Of a DNA stretch of 64,000 nt, positions 25,525 to 34,927 are shown in pieces; position 1 is the first letter of the stretch; each line of letters starts with the position of its first letter. Source of the stretch: Mediterraneibacter gnavus ATCC 29149 (GTDB taxonomy: Bacteria > Bacillota > Clostridia > Lachnospirales > Lachnospiraceae); contig NZ_CP043051.1 in assembly GCF_008121495.1 (NCBI RefSeq), forward strand, positions 2,747,001 to 2,811,000, in the 5' to 3' direction. Under the pieces are notes generated by a model, which made no database searches, had not been told where the DNA came from, and saw only the letters and a list, made by a program, of their open reading frames with translations. Position numbers and translations under genes: made by a program.

Positions 25525-27195
25525 ATGGAGAAAGAATTTTGTACCGTTCAGACAGGGGACAAGGTAAAGTGTTACGAGAGAGGAATTGCCTACAAGAAGA
25601 TCGCAGAAGAATTTCAGGAAGAATACCCGGCCAAAATCGTACTGGCATTGGTGGACGGGACACGTCTTCAGGAATTGAACAAACGATTAAAGCAGGATTG
25701 TAAAATCGAATTTGTGACAGTGAAAGACCCGATCGGTTATGAGACTTATCGTCGAAGTCTCTGTTTTATGCTTGTCAAAGCAGTTCATGATGTCGGAGGA
25801 CATGACAAGATCCGCAATGTGAAGATCCATTTTTCCGTCAGCAATGGGTATTACTGTACAATTGACGGAGATGTCGTTCTGGATCAGAAGTTTCTGGATC
25901 AGATTGATGCAAGGATGCATGAACTTGCAGAAGCCCAAATTCCGATCGAGAAGCGTTCTGTGCATACATCGGATGCAGTAGAGCTTTTTGGCAGACACGG
26001 GATGTATGACAAGGAAAGGCTGTTTGGATACCGGAGGGTTTCCAAGGTAAATATCTACCGGATGAATGAGTTTGAGGATTATTACTATGGATATATGGTG
26101 CCGGATTCCGGGTATTTAAAGAATTTTGCGCTGCATCTGTATGATGAAGGATTTGTACTCCAGATGCCGTTCCGAAAGGAACCGGATGTAGTCCCGGCCT
26201 TTGAACCGCGTGAAAAGCTGTTTCAGGTATTAAAGAGCAGTGTGCAGTGGGGCGACCTTCAGAATATTGAGACAGTCGGAGCACTCAATGACATGGTCAC
26301 AAAATATGATATGCGTGAGATCGTACTTGTGCAGGAGGCTTATCAGGAACGGCAGATCGCACAGATCGCCGCGCAGATTGCCGCGAAGCCGGAAACAAAG
26401 CTGGTGATGATCGCAGGACCGTCTTCATCCGGAAAAACAACGTTTTCGCACAGGCTCTCCATTCAGCTTCGGACGCAGGGAATGAGACCGCATCCGATTG
26501 CAGTGGACAATTATTTTGTGGATCGGGAAAAAACACCCCGGGATGAGGATGACAATTACAATTTTGAATGTCTGGAGGCCATTGACATCGAGCAGTTCAA
26601 TAAGGATATGCAGGCACTTTTAGCCGGAGAGGCGGTGCATCTTCCAATCTTTGATTTTAAGAAAGGAAGCAGGAGCTATGACACGACTCCGACACAGCTG
26701 AAGGAACAGGATATTCTTGTGATCGAAGGAATTCACTGTTTGAATCCGGAGCTTTCCCGTCAGCTTTCATCAGACCGGAAGTTTAAGATTTACATCAGTG
26801 CTCTGACACAGTTGAATATTGATGAGCATAACCGGATCCCTTCTACAGACGGAAGACTGATCCGGCGGCTGGTGCGGGATGCCAGAACAAGAGGAACTTC
26901 AGCACAGAAAACGCTCGCAATGTGGTCGTCAGTCAGAAGAGGTGAGGAAGAGAATATTTTTCCGTATCAGGAAGAAGCGGATGTGATGTTTAATTCTTCC
27001 CTGTTGTATGAACTGGCTGTTTTAAAACAGTATGTGGAGCCTCTTTTGTTCGGAGTGGAAAAAGATTCACCGGAATATCTTGAGGCGAAAAGACTTTTGA
27101 AATTTTTTGACTATTTTATCGGAATCGGAAGTGACTATGTTCCGGCAAATTCGCTGCTCAGAGAATTTATCGGAGGCGGGTGCTTCCCGGTATAA
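25525..27195 (+). CDS. Nucleoside kinase with TGS/ThrRS-like N terminus and uridine-kinase domain
   Basis: A 556-residue composite protein. Residues 1-65 resemble a TGS domain, and about 70-215 the threonyl/alanyl-tRNA synthetase second domain, with its DVGGHDK region. From about 290 to the end is a P-loop phosphoribulokinase/uridine-kinase domain: GPSSSGKTT (298-306), substrate region VDNYFVDREKTPRDEDDNYNFE, and VIEGIHCLNPEL as the Walker-B/lid segment. Family members are annotated as nucleoside kinases; phosphorylation of uridine or a related nucleoside is inferred. What the synthetase-like part does is unknown. It lies 24 bases after the nif3 gene and overlaps no other gene. Confidence 0.88.
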   Translation: MEKEFCTVQTGDKVKCYERGIAYKKIAEEFQEEYPAKIVLALVDGTRLQELNKRLKQDCKIEFVTVKDPIGYETYRRSLCFMLVKAVHDVGGHDKIRNVKIHFSVSNGYYCTIDGDVVLDQKFLDQIDARMHELAEAQIPIEKRSVHTSDAVELFGRHGMYDKERLFGYRRVSKVNIYRMNEFEDYYYGYMVPDSGYLKNFALHLYDEGFVLQMPFRKEPDVVPAFEPREKLFQVLKSSVQWGDLQNIETVGALNDMVTKYDMREIVLVQEAYQERQIAQIAAQIAAKPETKLVMIAGPSSSGKTTFSHRLSIQLRTQGMRPHPIAVDNYFVDREKTPRDEDDNYNFECLEAIDIEQFNKDMQALLAGEAVHLPIFDFKKGSRSYDTTPTQLKEQDILVIEGIHCLNPELSRQLSSDRKFKIYISALTQLNIDEHNRIPSTDGRLIRRLVRDARTRGTSAQKTLAMWSSVRRGEEENIFPYQEEADVMFNSSLLYELAVLKQYVEPLLFGVEKDSPEYLEAKRLLKFFDYFIGIGSDYVPANSLLREFIGGGCFPV

Positions 27196-27215
27196 GAGAA
27201 AAGAAGGGAAGAGAC

Positions 27216-28088
27216 ATGGGACAGAATCGTAAAAAGATCAATGGAAAAGAGCTTGTACTGGATATTTCTTATGATATTGTGGGAAGTGTATTATATGCCC
27301 TTGGGATTTATACGTTTGCAAAAACGGCAGATTTTGCACCGGGCGGATTATCCGGTCTGGCGCTGATCATGAATCATTTATGGAGATTTCCGATTGGTAT
27401 TACAACCCTTGCCCTAAATATTCCGCTTATCATTTTGAGCTTTAAGCTGGTAGGGCGGAGGTTTATGTTCAAATCAGCAAGAACCATGATTGTTTGTACG
27501 ATATTTCTGGATCTTATTTTTCCGTATACAAAGCCTTATACAGGGGAGCCGTTTATGGCGGCACTGTTTTCCGGTGTCTGCCTGGGAGCAGCGCTTGCGT
27601 TGTTCTATATGCGGGGATCCTCCTCCGGCGGTACCGATTTTCTGACTATGTCGATCAAAGCGATCAAGCCGCATTTGTCAATCGGATTTGTAACCATGGC
27701 GATCGATCTTTTGATTATTCTGCTTGGATGGCCGGTATTCGGAAATGTGGACGCAGTTCTCTATGGTCTGATCTCGGCATTTGTGACATCTGTCGTGATC
27801 GATAAGATCATGTATGGCATGGGAGCCGGTAAACTGATCCTGATTATTACGACAAAGGCGGATGAGGTTTCCAAAAAGATTGATCAGATCAGCGGAAGAG
27901 GTTCCACAGCAATCCGGGCGATCGGAACCTATACAAAAGAGGAAAAGGATGTGCTGCTCTGTGCCTGCTCCAGCTCTCAGGCGTACTCCGTCAGAAGTGC
28001 GGCGCATGAGGTGGATCCGGATGCATTTGTGATGCTGACAGAGACGAGCGAGGTGTTCGGTGAAGGATTTATGGATACAAGAAAATAA
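27216..28088 (+). CDS. YitT family membrane protein (DUF161/DUF2179)
   Basis: A 290-residue protein with five or six hydrophobic segments (about 15-200), including the family region FAPGGLSGLALIMNHL and the RGSSSGGTDFL motif, followed by a soluble C-terminal DUF2179 domain (about 205-290; GRGSTAIRAIGTYTKEEKDVLLC). Function is unknown. The open frame extends from GTG 27180 inside the preceding gene, but ATG 27216 is preferred because AAGGGAAGAG precedes it closely. A strong terminator shared with the convergent pot operon follows. Confidence 0.9.
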   Translation: MGQNRKKINGKELVLDISYDIVGSVLYALGIYTFAKTADFAPGGLSGLALIMNHLWRFPIGITTLALNIPLIILSFKLVGRRFMFKSARTMIVCTIFLDLIFPYTKPYTGEPFMAALFSGVCLGAALALFYMRGSSSGGTDFLTMSIKAIKPHLSIGFVTMAIDLLIILLGWPVFGNVDAVLYGLISAFVTSVVIDKIMYGMGAGKLILIITTKADEVSKKIDQISGRGSTAIRAIGTYTKEEKDVLLCACSSSQAYSVRSAAHEVDPDAFVMLTETSEVFGEGFMDTRK

Positions 28089-28099
28089 AAGATAAGACA

Positions 28100-28143
28100 A
28101 AATGAGCGTGTTTGCCACATGGTTTGGAACACGCTCATTTTTA
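28100..28143. terminator. Bidirectional terminator between yitT-type gene and pot operon
   Basis: AAATGAGCGTGTT (28100-28112) and AACACGCTCATTT (28128-28140) form a perfect 13-base stem with T/A tracts on both sides. Confidence 0.88.
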
Positions 28144-28203
28144 TTTATCGGACGTAAGTCCGCCCGCCGCAGGCATGCATTACGGGATGCCCGGAGGGGG
28201 ATA

Positions 28204-30090
28204 CTATTTGGATTTTACTTCCCGCCACAATTGGTTGTAGATTGCATCGTATTTGTCCCCGAGGAAACGGAATGTTTCGCAGTTGACAAGATCTTCCGGT
28301 TCCGGAAACGCAATCTTGCTGTTGCGGATGGCCGGATCTTCGATGAGTTCTCGTGCTCCGGTATTCGGAGTGGAGTAGGTAATGTAGTCGAAGTTCATTT
28401 TGGCAATATCAGGCCGGCAGAGGAAGTTGATAAATTTTTCTGCATTTTCTTTGTGCTGTGCATTTTTCGGAATTACCCAGGAATCAATCCAGAGATTCGA
28501 TCCTTCTTTTGGAATTACGTACTCCAGATTTGGATTCTCTGCCTGTGTATAGATGGCTTCTCCCGAATAAATGACACCGATGGCGGCTTCGTTTCCGATC
28601 ATTTTGTCACGCACCTGATCAATAACATATGCCTGCACAAGAGGTTTCTGATCAATGAGAAGCTGCTTTGCTTCCTCCAGTTCATTTAAATCCGTGGAGT
28701 TGAGTGAGGCGCCGATGTATTTTAATGCCACTGCAAATGCATCACGAACACTGTCCTGCATCAGAATGTTGTCTTTATATTTTTCATCCCAGAGTACGGA
28801 CCAGCTGTCGATCGGTTCATCTACCATTGTCTTGTTGTATAAGATACCGACAGTTCCCCAGCAGTAAGGGACAGAGTAAAGGTTGTCCGGGTCAAACTGG
28901 CGGGACTGTTCCAGATAAGTGTCGCCGATGTATTTGATATTCGGAATATGGTCAAAATTGATCTTGGCAAGCAGATCATTTTCAATCATACGCTGGATCA
29001 TATAGTCGGAAGGACAGACCACGTCATAAGCGATGGCGCCGGACTGCACTTTGGGATACATGATTTCATTTGTCTCGTATTCTTCATAAACGACCTGGAT
29101 ACCGGTTTCCTTTTCAAACATCGGGATCACGTTCGGATCTAAATATTCGCCCCAGTTGTATACGATCAGCTGATTGTCTCCGCCGGTCACTCCGTTTTTG
29201 GATCCGTAATAAAATCCGCCGGCGGCAATGACAAGGATCATGGCAGCCGGTACTACGCGCTTGAAGATGATATGGCTGATGCTCTGATGCCTTCTGCGCT
29301 TAGAAGCGGCTGATGGGGAAGACTTCTTCTGCTCCGGTGTAAAGTTGATCAAAAACAGCAGAACAAGTACTGTCATAAACATGATTGTGGAAAGTGCATA
29401 CATTTCCGGTTTGATTCCTTTACGCACTTCACTGTAGATCTTGGTGGAAAGGGTATCCACCCCCGGTCCTTTCGTAAAATGTGTGATTACAAAATCATCC
29501 AGTGACATTGTAAATGCCAGAAGAAAACCGGAAATGATCCCCGGCATGATATCCGGCAGTACGACTTTGAAAAATGCGTAGATCGGAGAAGCTCCCAGAT
29601 CCAGTGCGGCTTCATAAGTACTTTTTTTTGTCTGCTTTAATTTTGGCATGACACTCAATATTACATAAGGAATATTGAATGTGATGTGTGCCAGCAGTAC
29701 CGTGGAAAATCCAAGGGTAAAACGAAATGCAACAAAGAGCAGCATCAGGGAAATTCCGGTTACGATATCTGCGTTGAGCATCGGGATGTTAGTTACGCCC
29801 ATCATAAAGGTGCGCATCTTCGGTTTCATTGCCTGGATCCCGAGAGAGGCTGCGGTTCCGATCAAGGTTGCAATCAGTGCAGAAAGCAATGCGATGATCA
29901 GAGTCGTGTAAAGTGCATTCATAATATCCGGATTCTGGAACAGTGAAATGTACCATTTTCCGGTAAACCCACCCCATTTTGCCCGGGTTTTGGAATTATT
30001 GAAGGACAGAACGACCAGTGTTATGATCGGTGCATATAATAAAATGAGGATCAGGATCAAGTAAATCCGTTTGGCTGTATTCTTCATCAA
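28204..30090 (-). CDS. PotC-PotD fusion: spermidine/putrescine ABC permease joined to binding protein
   Basis: A 628-residue fusion. Residues 1-250 are a PotC-type permease with six helices and the EAA loop (EAALDLGASPIYAFFKVVLP, starting at residue 160) that contacts PotA. A basic linker (about 251-278, KRRRHQS) leads to a seventh hydrophobic segment (279-293). The extracellular polyamine-binding domain starts near residue 307 (LIVYNWGEYLDPNVIPMFEKETG), the PotD signature. The extra helix puts the binding domain outside and tethers it to the permease, replacing a lipoprotein anchor. Start overlaps the potB stop by 4 bases. The uptake substrate is a polyamine by family; which one is not determined. 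Confidence 0.94.
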   Translation of the reverse strand: MMKNTAKRIYLILILILLYAPIITLVVLSFNNSKTRAKWGGFTGKWYISLFQNPDIMNALYTTLIIALLSALIATLIGTAASLGIQAMKPKMRTFMMGVTNIPMLNADIVTGISLMLLFVAFRFTLGFSTVLLAHITFNIPYVILSVMPKLKQTKKSTYEAALDLGASPIYAFFKVVLPDIMPGIISGFLLAFTMSLDDFVITHFTKGPGVDTLSTKIYSEVRKGIKPEMYALSTIMFMTVLVLLFLINFTPEQKKSSPSAASKRRRHQSISHIIFKRVVPAAMILVIAAGGFYYGSKNGVTGGDNQLIVYNWGEYLDPNVIPMFEKETGIQVVYEEYETNEIMYPKVQSGAIAYDVVCPSDYMIQRMIENDLLAKINFDHIPNIKYIGDTYLEQSRQFDPDNLYSVPYCWGTVGILYNKTMVDEPIDSWSVLWDEKYKDNILMQDSVRDAFAVALKYIGASLNSTDLNELEEAKQLLIDQKPLVQAYVIDQVRDKMIGNEAAIGVIYSGEAIYTQAENPNLEYVIPKEGSNLWIDSWVIPKNAQHKENAEKFINFLCRPDIAKMNFDYITYSTPNTGARELIEDPAIRNSKIAFPEPEDLVNCETFRFLGDKYDAIYNQLWREVKSK

Positions 30091-30920
30091 AATGCGGTTC
30101 CCTCCCCTTCTTTATCGTATTTTGCAATCATTGCCATGCTGGCAATAATAAAGATCATCAGCACAAGAGAAAGACCGGAGCCGGTATTCCAGTTGCTGCC
30201 CTGTTTAAATTCCTGCTCGATCACATTTCCGATAAGCAGGATTTTACTGCCGCCAAGCAGGTCGGAAATGACAAATGTGGTCAGTGATGGTACAAAGACC
30301 ATGGTGATTCCGCTGATAATGCCCGGTACGCTCAAAGGCAGGATGATCCTTAAAAAGGTCTGCAGGTTGTTTGCTCCCAGATCCCGGGCTGCAGATATGA
30401 CGTCCCGGTCGATCTTGGAAAGTACATTGTAGATCGGCAGCACCATAAACGGCAGGAAATTGTATACCATGCCGAGAATGATCGCAAACGGTGTGTTGAT
30501 CAGCGCAAGCTCCGGAAGATGGAAAAAGCGCAGAACCATATTGATGACACCGTTTTTTTCCAGCAGATTCTGCCATGCGAGTGTCCGCAGCAGAAAATTC
30601 ATCCACATGGGAAGAATGAAGATCAGTACAATGAAACTGGTCTGATTGACATTTTTTTCGGACAGGATCATGGCAAGCGGGTAAGCAAGGATCAGGCAGA
30701 TGAGCGTACTCACGAAAGAGAGCAGCAGTGCCAGTCCCAGTGCTTTTAAATTTTCCTGGGTGGTGATCTGTGCCAGATTCATCAGTGTGAAATTTCCGTT
30801 TTTGTCAGTCAGTCCGTAATACAGAATCATCAAAAGCGGAATGATGATAAAGGAGGCTGCCCAGAACAGGTATGGACCGCTCAATAATTTTCTACTCTTC
30901 AATTCCTGCCGCCTCCGCAT
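30087..30920 (-). CDS. potB: Spermidine/putrescine ABC transporter permease
   Basis: A 277-residue inner-membrane permease of the polyamine importer. Six hydrophobic segments and the EAA-loop sequence [25 protein letters not shown] are present; [12 protein letters not shown] in the first periplasmic stretch is typical of PotB. Its 5' end overlaps the potA 3' end by 29 bases and its 3' end overlaps potCD by 4, so the three genes are one translationally coupled unit. Confidence 0.95.
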   Translation of the reverse strand: MRRRQELKSRKLLSGPYLFWAASFIIIPLLMILYYGLTDKNGNFTLMNLAQITTQENLKALGLALLLSFVSTLICLILAYPLAMILSEKNVNQTSFIVLIFILPMWMNFLLRTLAWQNLLEKNGVINMVLRFFHLPELALINTPFAIILGMVYNFLPFMVLPIYNVLSKIDRDVISAARDLGANNLQTFLRIILPLSVPGIISGITMVFVPSLTTFVISDLLGGSKILLIGNVIEQEFKQGSNWNTGSGLSLVLMIFIIASMAMIAKYDKEGEGTAF

Positions 30921-31965
30921 CTTCAGATTCTGGTTTTTTCATAATCTGGATATCAAATGGATCCACACGGATACCGACCTCTGTGCCAACCGGGAACATA
31001 TCGGTACTGTGTACGAGAAGCTCGTAATTGTTGGCAAGTACCTCCATTTCATAATGAACACCTTTGAAGATCAGATGGGTGACCACACCTTCGATAATTC
31101 CTTCTTCAGGCTTGACCAGATCGATGTCTTCCGGGCGGATCACCGCATCTACCGGTTTGTTGCGTCCGAATCCAACGTCCACACACTGCCAGGTGGCTCC
31201 CAGCATTTTGACAACCTTATCTTCCACCATGGTGGCAGGAAGAATGTTGCTGTCTCCGATAAAGTCTGCTACAAAGGCGTTCTGTGGTTCGTTATAAATA
31301 TCCTCCGGTGTTCCGATCTGCTGGATATATCCCTGATTCATGACAACGATCGTATCGGACATGGTCAGAGCTTCCTCCTGATCATGGGTAACGTAGACAA
31401 AAGTAATACCCAGTTCGTTTTTCAGACGGATCAGCTCATACTGCATGTCCTGTCTGAGTTTTAAGTCCAGTGCTCCAAGCGGTTCGTCGAGAAGCAGCAC
31501 TTTCGGTTCGTTTACAATTGCGCGGGCAATTGCGATCCTCTGCTGCTGACCGCCGCTTAAAGAATCCGGATACCGGTCTTTAAAATCCTCCAGATTCACA
31601 AGTTTCAGTGCATATTTGATCTTGTCATCAATATAATGTTTGGACTTTTTCTTGATCTTAAGACCAAATGCAATATTTTCTGCAATGGTCATATGGGTAA
31701 AGAGCGCATATTTCTGGAACACAGTATTGAGCTGCCGTCTGTTGGGCGGCAGCTTGTTGATGTTCTTCCCGTCAAAAATGATATCTCCGGAATCCGGAGT
31801 CTCGAAACCACCCAGAATCCGAAGCAGTGTGGTCTTGCCGCAGCCGCTTGGACCGAGCAGTGTCAGAAATTCATTTTCACGGATATAAAGATTTAAGTGA
31901 TCCAAAATGACGCTCTCATCAAAAGATTTTGTGACATTCACAATATCGATCAGCTTATTAGACAT
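30892..31965 (-). CDS. potA: Spermidine/putrescine ABC transporter ATP-binding protein
   Basis: The 357-residue ATPase of the importer. Walker [10 protein letters not shown] (about 38-46), signature [15 protein letters not shown], Walker [13 protein letters not shown] and the switch His in VTHDQEEAL are all intact. The C-terminal third is a TOBE-type regulatory domain. It starts inside the end of aroC (8-base overlap), an unusual partner but clearly coupled here. The polyamine assignment rests on the adjacent potB and potCD. Confidence 0.96.
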   Translation of the reverse strand: MSNKLIDIVNVTKSFDESVILDHLNLYIRENEFLTLLGPSGCGKTTLLRILGGFETPDSGDIIFDGKNINKLPPNRRQLNTVFQKYALFTHMTIAENIAFGLKIKKKSKHYIDDKIKYALKLVNLEDFKDRYPDSLSGGQQQRIAIARAIVNEPKVLLLDEPLGALDLKLRQDMQYELIRLKNELGITFVYVTHDQEEALTMSDTIVVMNQGYIQQIGTPEDIYNEPQNAFVADFIGDSNILPATMVEDKVVKMLGATWQCVDVGFGRNKPVDAVIRPEDIDLVKPEEGIIEGVVTHLIFKGVHYEMEVLANNYELLVHSTDMFPVGTEVGIRVDPFDIQIMKKPESEDAEAAGIEE

Positions 31966-33070
31966 CTTTCTCCTCCTGGTAAAAGTTTTTGATGGAATCC
32001 AGACGGCTGCACATATTGCACAGAAGAAGATCTGCGAGTGTAAGTGCAGTCATGGATTCAACTACCACCACGGCGCGGGGAACGATGATCGGATCATGTC
32101 TTCCCTTGATAGAAATCTCAATCTCTTCCTTATCTATATTTACCGTGGACTGAGGGCGGGCAATGGAAGGCGTCGGCTTGATGGCAGCGCGTACGATCAG
32201 CTCGGAGCCGTCGCTGATACCGCCCAGAACCCCGCCGGAATGGTTGGTTCTTTTTATCATCTGTCCGTCCTGAACGGCAAATGCATCATTGTTCGTGCTC
32301 CCGTTTGAGGCAGCAGCAAGAAATCCATCTCCAATCTCCACTGCTTTTACCGCACCAATGGACATGATTCCCTTCGAAAGCTGAGCATCCAGTTTATCAA
32401 ATACCGGTTCGCCAAGCCCGACGGGAAGTCCCGTTACACGACATTCAATGATTCCGCCGCAGGAATCTTTCTGTTCCATCATCTCATTGAGATAGTCGGC
32501 TGCTTTTTTGGCCAACGCATTGTTCGGCATGTAAAGCGGATTTTCTGTGACCTCATCCAAACGATATTCGGATTCCGGTACAGTTACGGGACCTATGGAT
32601 TTTGAAAATGCAGTCAGTTCAATCCCCAGTGTCTTTAAGAGGGCAGAAGCGACTGCTCCGGCAGCTACTCTGCCGATCGTCTCCCGGCCGGAGGTGCGGC
32701 CACCGCCGCGGTAATCCCGAAAACCGTATTTGTTCTGGAATGTATAGTCAGCATGTCCCGGTCTGTAACAGGAAGCAATCTCCCCATAATCCCGGGAGCG
32801 CTGATCCTGATTGCGCACCAAAAGAGAAATTGGGGTTCCGGTTGTCTTTCCTTCAAAGATACCGGAGAGAATCTCTACCTGATCGGTCTCACTGCGCTTG
32901 GTCGTATAGCGGCTCTGTCCCGGACGTCTGCGGTCCAGAAAAGCCTGTATATCAGATTCGCTTAGGGAAAGTCCTGCGGGACAGCCGTCGATCACAACAC
33001 CGATTGCTGCGCCGTGAGACTCTCCCCATGTAGTAATGCGAAATAAAGTTCCAAATGATGAACCACTCAT
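31958..33070 (-). CDS. aroC: Chorismate synthase
   Basis: Converts 5-enolpyruvylshikimate-3-phosphate to chorismate with reduced FMN, the last shared step to aromatic amino acids and folate. The 370 residues show all three family signatures: [18 protein letters not shown] near the N terminus, [22 protein letters not shown] in the middle, and [21 protein letters not shown] later. The ATG at 33070 follows AAAGGAGATTTTGACAT on the minus strand. No other aro gene is nearby; it leads the pot operon. Confidence 0.97.
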   Translation of the reverse strand: MSGSSFGTLFRITTWGESHGAAIGVVIDGCPAGLSLSESDIQAFLDRRRPGQSRYTTKRSETDQVEILSGIFEGKTTGTPISLLVRNQDQRSRDYGEIASCYRPGHADYTFQNKYGFRDYRGGGRTSGRETIGRVAAGAVASALLKTLGIELTAFSKSIGPVTVPESEYRLDEVTENPLYMPNNALAKKAADYLNEMMEQKDSCGGIIECRVTGLPVGLGEPVFDKLDAQLSKGIMSIGAVKAVEIGDGFLAAASNGSTNNDAFAVQDGQMIKRTNHSGGVLGGISDGSELIVRAAIKPTPSIARPQSTVNIDKEEIEISIKGRHDPIIVPRAVVVVESMTALTLADLLLCNMCSRLDSIKNFYQEEKDV

Positions 33071-33104
33071 ATGTCAAAATCTCCTTTCTTTTGCATATAA
33101 AACT

Positions 33105-33133
33105 ATTATATAAGAAGACATATTATCGTGCAA
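33105..33133 (-). promoter_or_regulatory. SigA-type promoter of aroC-potA-potB-potCD
   Basis: On the minus strand TTGCAC (33128-33133), 17-base spacer and TATAAT (33105-33110), 35 bases before the aroC start. Confidence 0.65.
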
Positions 33134-33297
33134 TCCTTAATTTTATGCAACTGCCCGGTCAGATTATGAATGGCAGAACCGATCAGATAGAAGCGTAATA
33201 AATTTATTTGAAATTCCTATGTTTTTTCTGTACAATTCAGGAAAAGCGTAATATAATGAGGACTAGATACTGGCTGAAAGGAGAACGGCAATAGCAG

Positions 33298-34842
33298 ATG
33301 AAAGAAAAAATCAGAAAAAAAACGAAAAGACCGCAGACAGAAGACATGATTTTTACAGAAGAAGACTTTGAAGATGTTTCTGAAGAGACGAAAGCAAATT
33401 CCCCAAAACACAGGAAAAGGTCTCGCAGGACTTCAGGTGGATTTCCGGCCAGAAAAGCGGGGATCATCGCAGGCGGAGTCATCGGAGTGCTGGTGCTTTT
33501 ATATCTTGGAATTTCTGTATTTTTTATGAGTCATTTCTATATAAATACAACGATCAACGGAAAAGATTTTTCGGGAAGATCGGCATCATCTGTGGAGGCA
33601 TATATCAAAGAGCAGGTAAAAGACTACAAACTGACCATTAAGGAGCAGGACAGTAAGTCAGATGTGATCAAAGGAAGTGATATTTCTCTTCAATATAAAG
33701 AGAGCGATGAGATTGAGAAAGCGTTGAAAAAGCAGAATGGTTTTGCATGGCCGCTGGCGCTGTTTTCAAAGAAATCAGAAAAGATTTCCATTGCTGTTTC
33801 ATTCGATGAAACTGCTTTAAATGAAAAGATTCAGAACCTGCAGGCAGTGACAGCAGAGCAGATTCCGGCAGAAAACGCAAAACCGGAGCTTCAGGGCGAT
33901 ACTTATGTGATCAAAGAGGAAGTATATGGAACGGCAGTAGATATGGATGTACTGAAGGAAAAAGTGAACCAGTATATTTCCGAATTTCGATCAGAACTGG
34001 ATATGGAGAAGGAAGGATGCTATGCACGTCCGAAATACACAAAAGATTCCAAGGAAGTGCAGGCTGCCTGTGATACGATGAACAAATATCTGAAGGCAAG
34101 CATTACCTATACCATGTCAGAATCTGTTGTTGTGGATAAGACTCTGATTTCCACATGGATCGGCGTAGATGACAATATGAATGTGGTTTTTGATAATGAT
34201 GCCATGAAAGCATGGTTTACAGAGTTTGGTGACAAATACGATACGGTAGGGACTACGAGAAATCTGACAACACCGACCGGCAAGGCAACGACTGTAACAG
34301 GCGGTACATATGGATGGTCGATTGATGAAGATACAGAGCTTGTCAATCTGCAGAACAGCATCAAAAACGGTGAAGTAGTCACAAGAGAGCCGGCATACTA
34401 TACCGGAGGTGCAGCAAAATCTCATGGAGAACAGGACTGGGGCACTACATTTATCGAGGTTGATCTAAGTACCCAGCACATGTGGTATATCAAAGACGGA
34501 AGCGTGGCAATGGAAACAGATGTGGTGACAGGTGTTCCGGTTCCGGAGAGGATCACACCGGAAGGGGTGTATGACATTCTGGAGATGACCAGAGATGAGG
34601 TGCTGATCGGAGAGACCGATCCAAGCACAGGAAAGCCGATTTATGAGACACCGGTCAACTATTGGATGCGCGTGACCTGGACAGGAATTGGTTTTCATGA
34701 TGCAACCTGGCAGGCTGCATTTGGCGGAACGCGCTATAAGGACGGAGCAGGGTCTCACGGCTGTATCAATATGCCGCTGGATCAGGCAGCAGCTCTGTTT
34801 GGAATGATCAGTGTGGGAACACCGGTTGTGATTCATTACTAA
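33298..34842 (+). CDS. Membrane-anchored L,D-transpeptidase (YkuD) with PG-binding-4 repeats
   Basis: Makes 3-3 cross-links or attaches groups to peptidoglycan outside the membrane. The 514 residues start with a basic cytoplasmic tail, one membrane helix at about 58-78 (IAGGVIGVLVLLYLGISVFF), two putative-PG-binding-4 regions (about 85-330) and a C-terminal YkuD domain. The catalytic motif is SHGCINMP with Cys489, and the upstream His lies in GIGFHDATW. A TATAAT at 33252-33257 upstream is a likely -10 element with a weak -35. The GAAAGGAGAAC site is rather far (about 13 bases) from the ATG. A terminator hairpin at 34867 follows. Confidence 0.93.
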   Translation: MKEKIRKKTKRPQTEDMIFTEEDFEDVSEETKANSPKHRKRSRRTSGGFPARKAGIIAGGVIGVLVLLYLGISVFFMSHFYINTTINGKDFSGRSASSVEAYIKEQVKDYKLTIKEQDSKSDVIKGSDISLQYKESDEIEKALKKQNGFAWPLALFSKKSEKISIAVSFDETALNEKIQNLQAVTAEQIPAENAKPELQGDTYVIKEEVYGTAVDMDVLKEKVNQYISEFRSELDMEKEGCYARPKYTKDSKEVQAACDTMNKYLKASITYTMSESVVVDKTLISTWIGVDDNMNVVFDNDAMKAWFTEFGDKYDTVGTTRNLTTPTGKATTVTGGTYGWSIDEDTELVNLQNSIKNGEVVTREPAYYTGGAAKSHGEQDWGTTFIEVDLSTQHMWYIKDGSVAMETDVVTGVPVPERITPEGVYDILEMTRDEVLIGETDPSTGKPIYETPVNYWMRVTWTGIGFHDATWQAAFGGTRYKDGAGSHGCINMPLDQAAALFGMISVGTPVVIHY

Positions 34843-34866
34843 TCATAACAGATATAGAAAAAAGAC

Positions 34867-34903
34867 AAAAAGGGGCAGCGTGAGAGAGCGCGGTCCCCTT
34901 TTT
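34867..34903 (+). terminator. Terminator after the L,D-transpeptidase gene
   Basis: AAAAAGGGG (34867-34875) pairs with CCCCTTTTT (34895-34903) around a GC-rich loop. The tgt ribosome site lies just beyond it. Confidence 0.75.
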
Positions 34904-34927
34904 CACGAAGATAAAGGAGAAGAAATT

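Noticed and set aside
34867..34927. preQ1 riboswitch before tgt
   Set aside because: The only structure is a simple terminator hairpin; no preQ1 aptamer-like sequence was seen.
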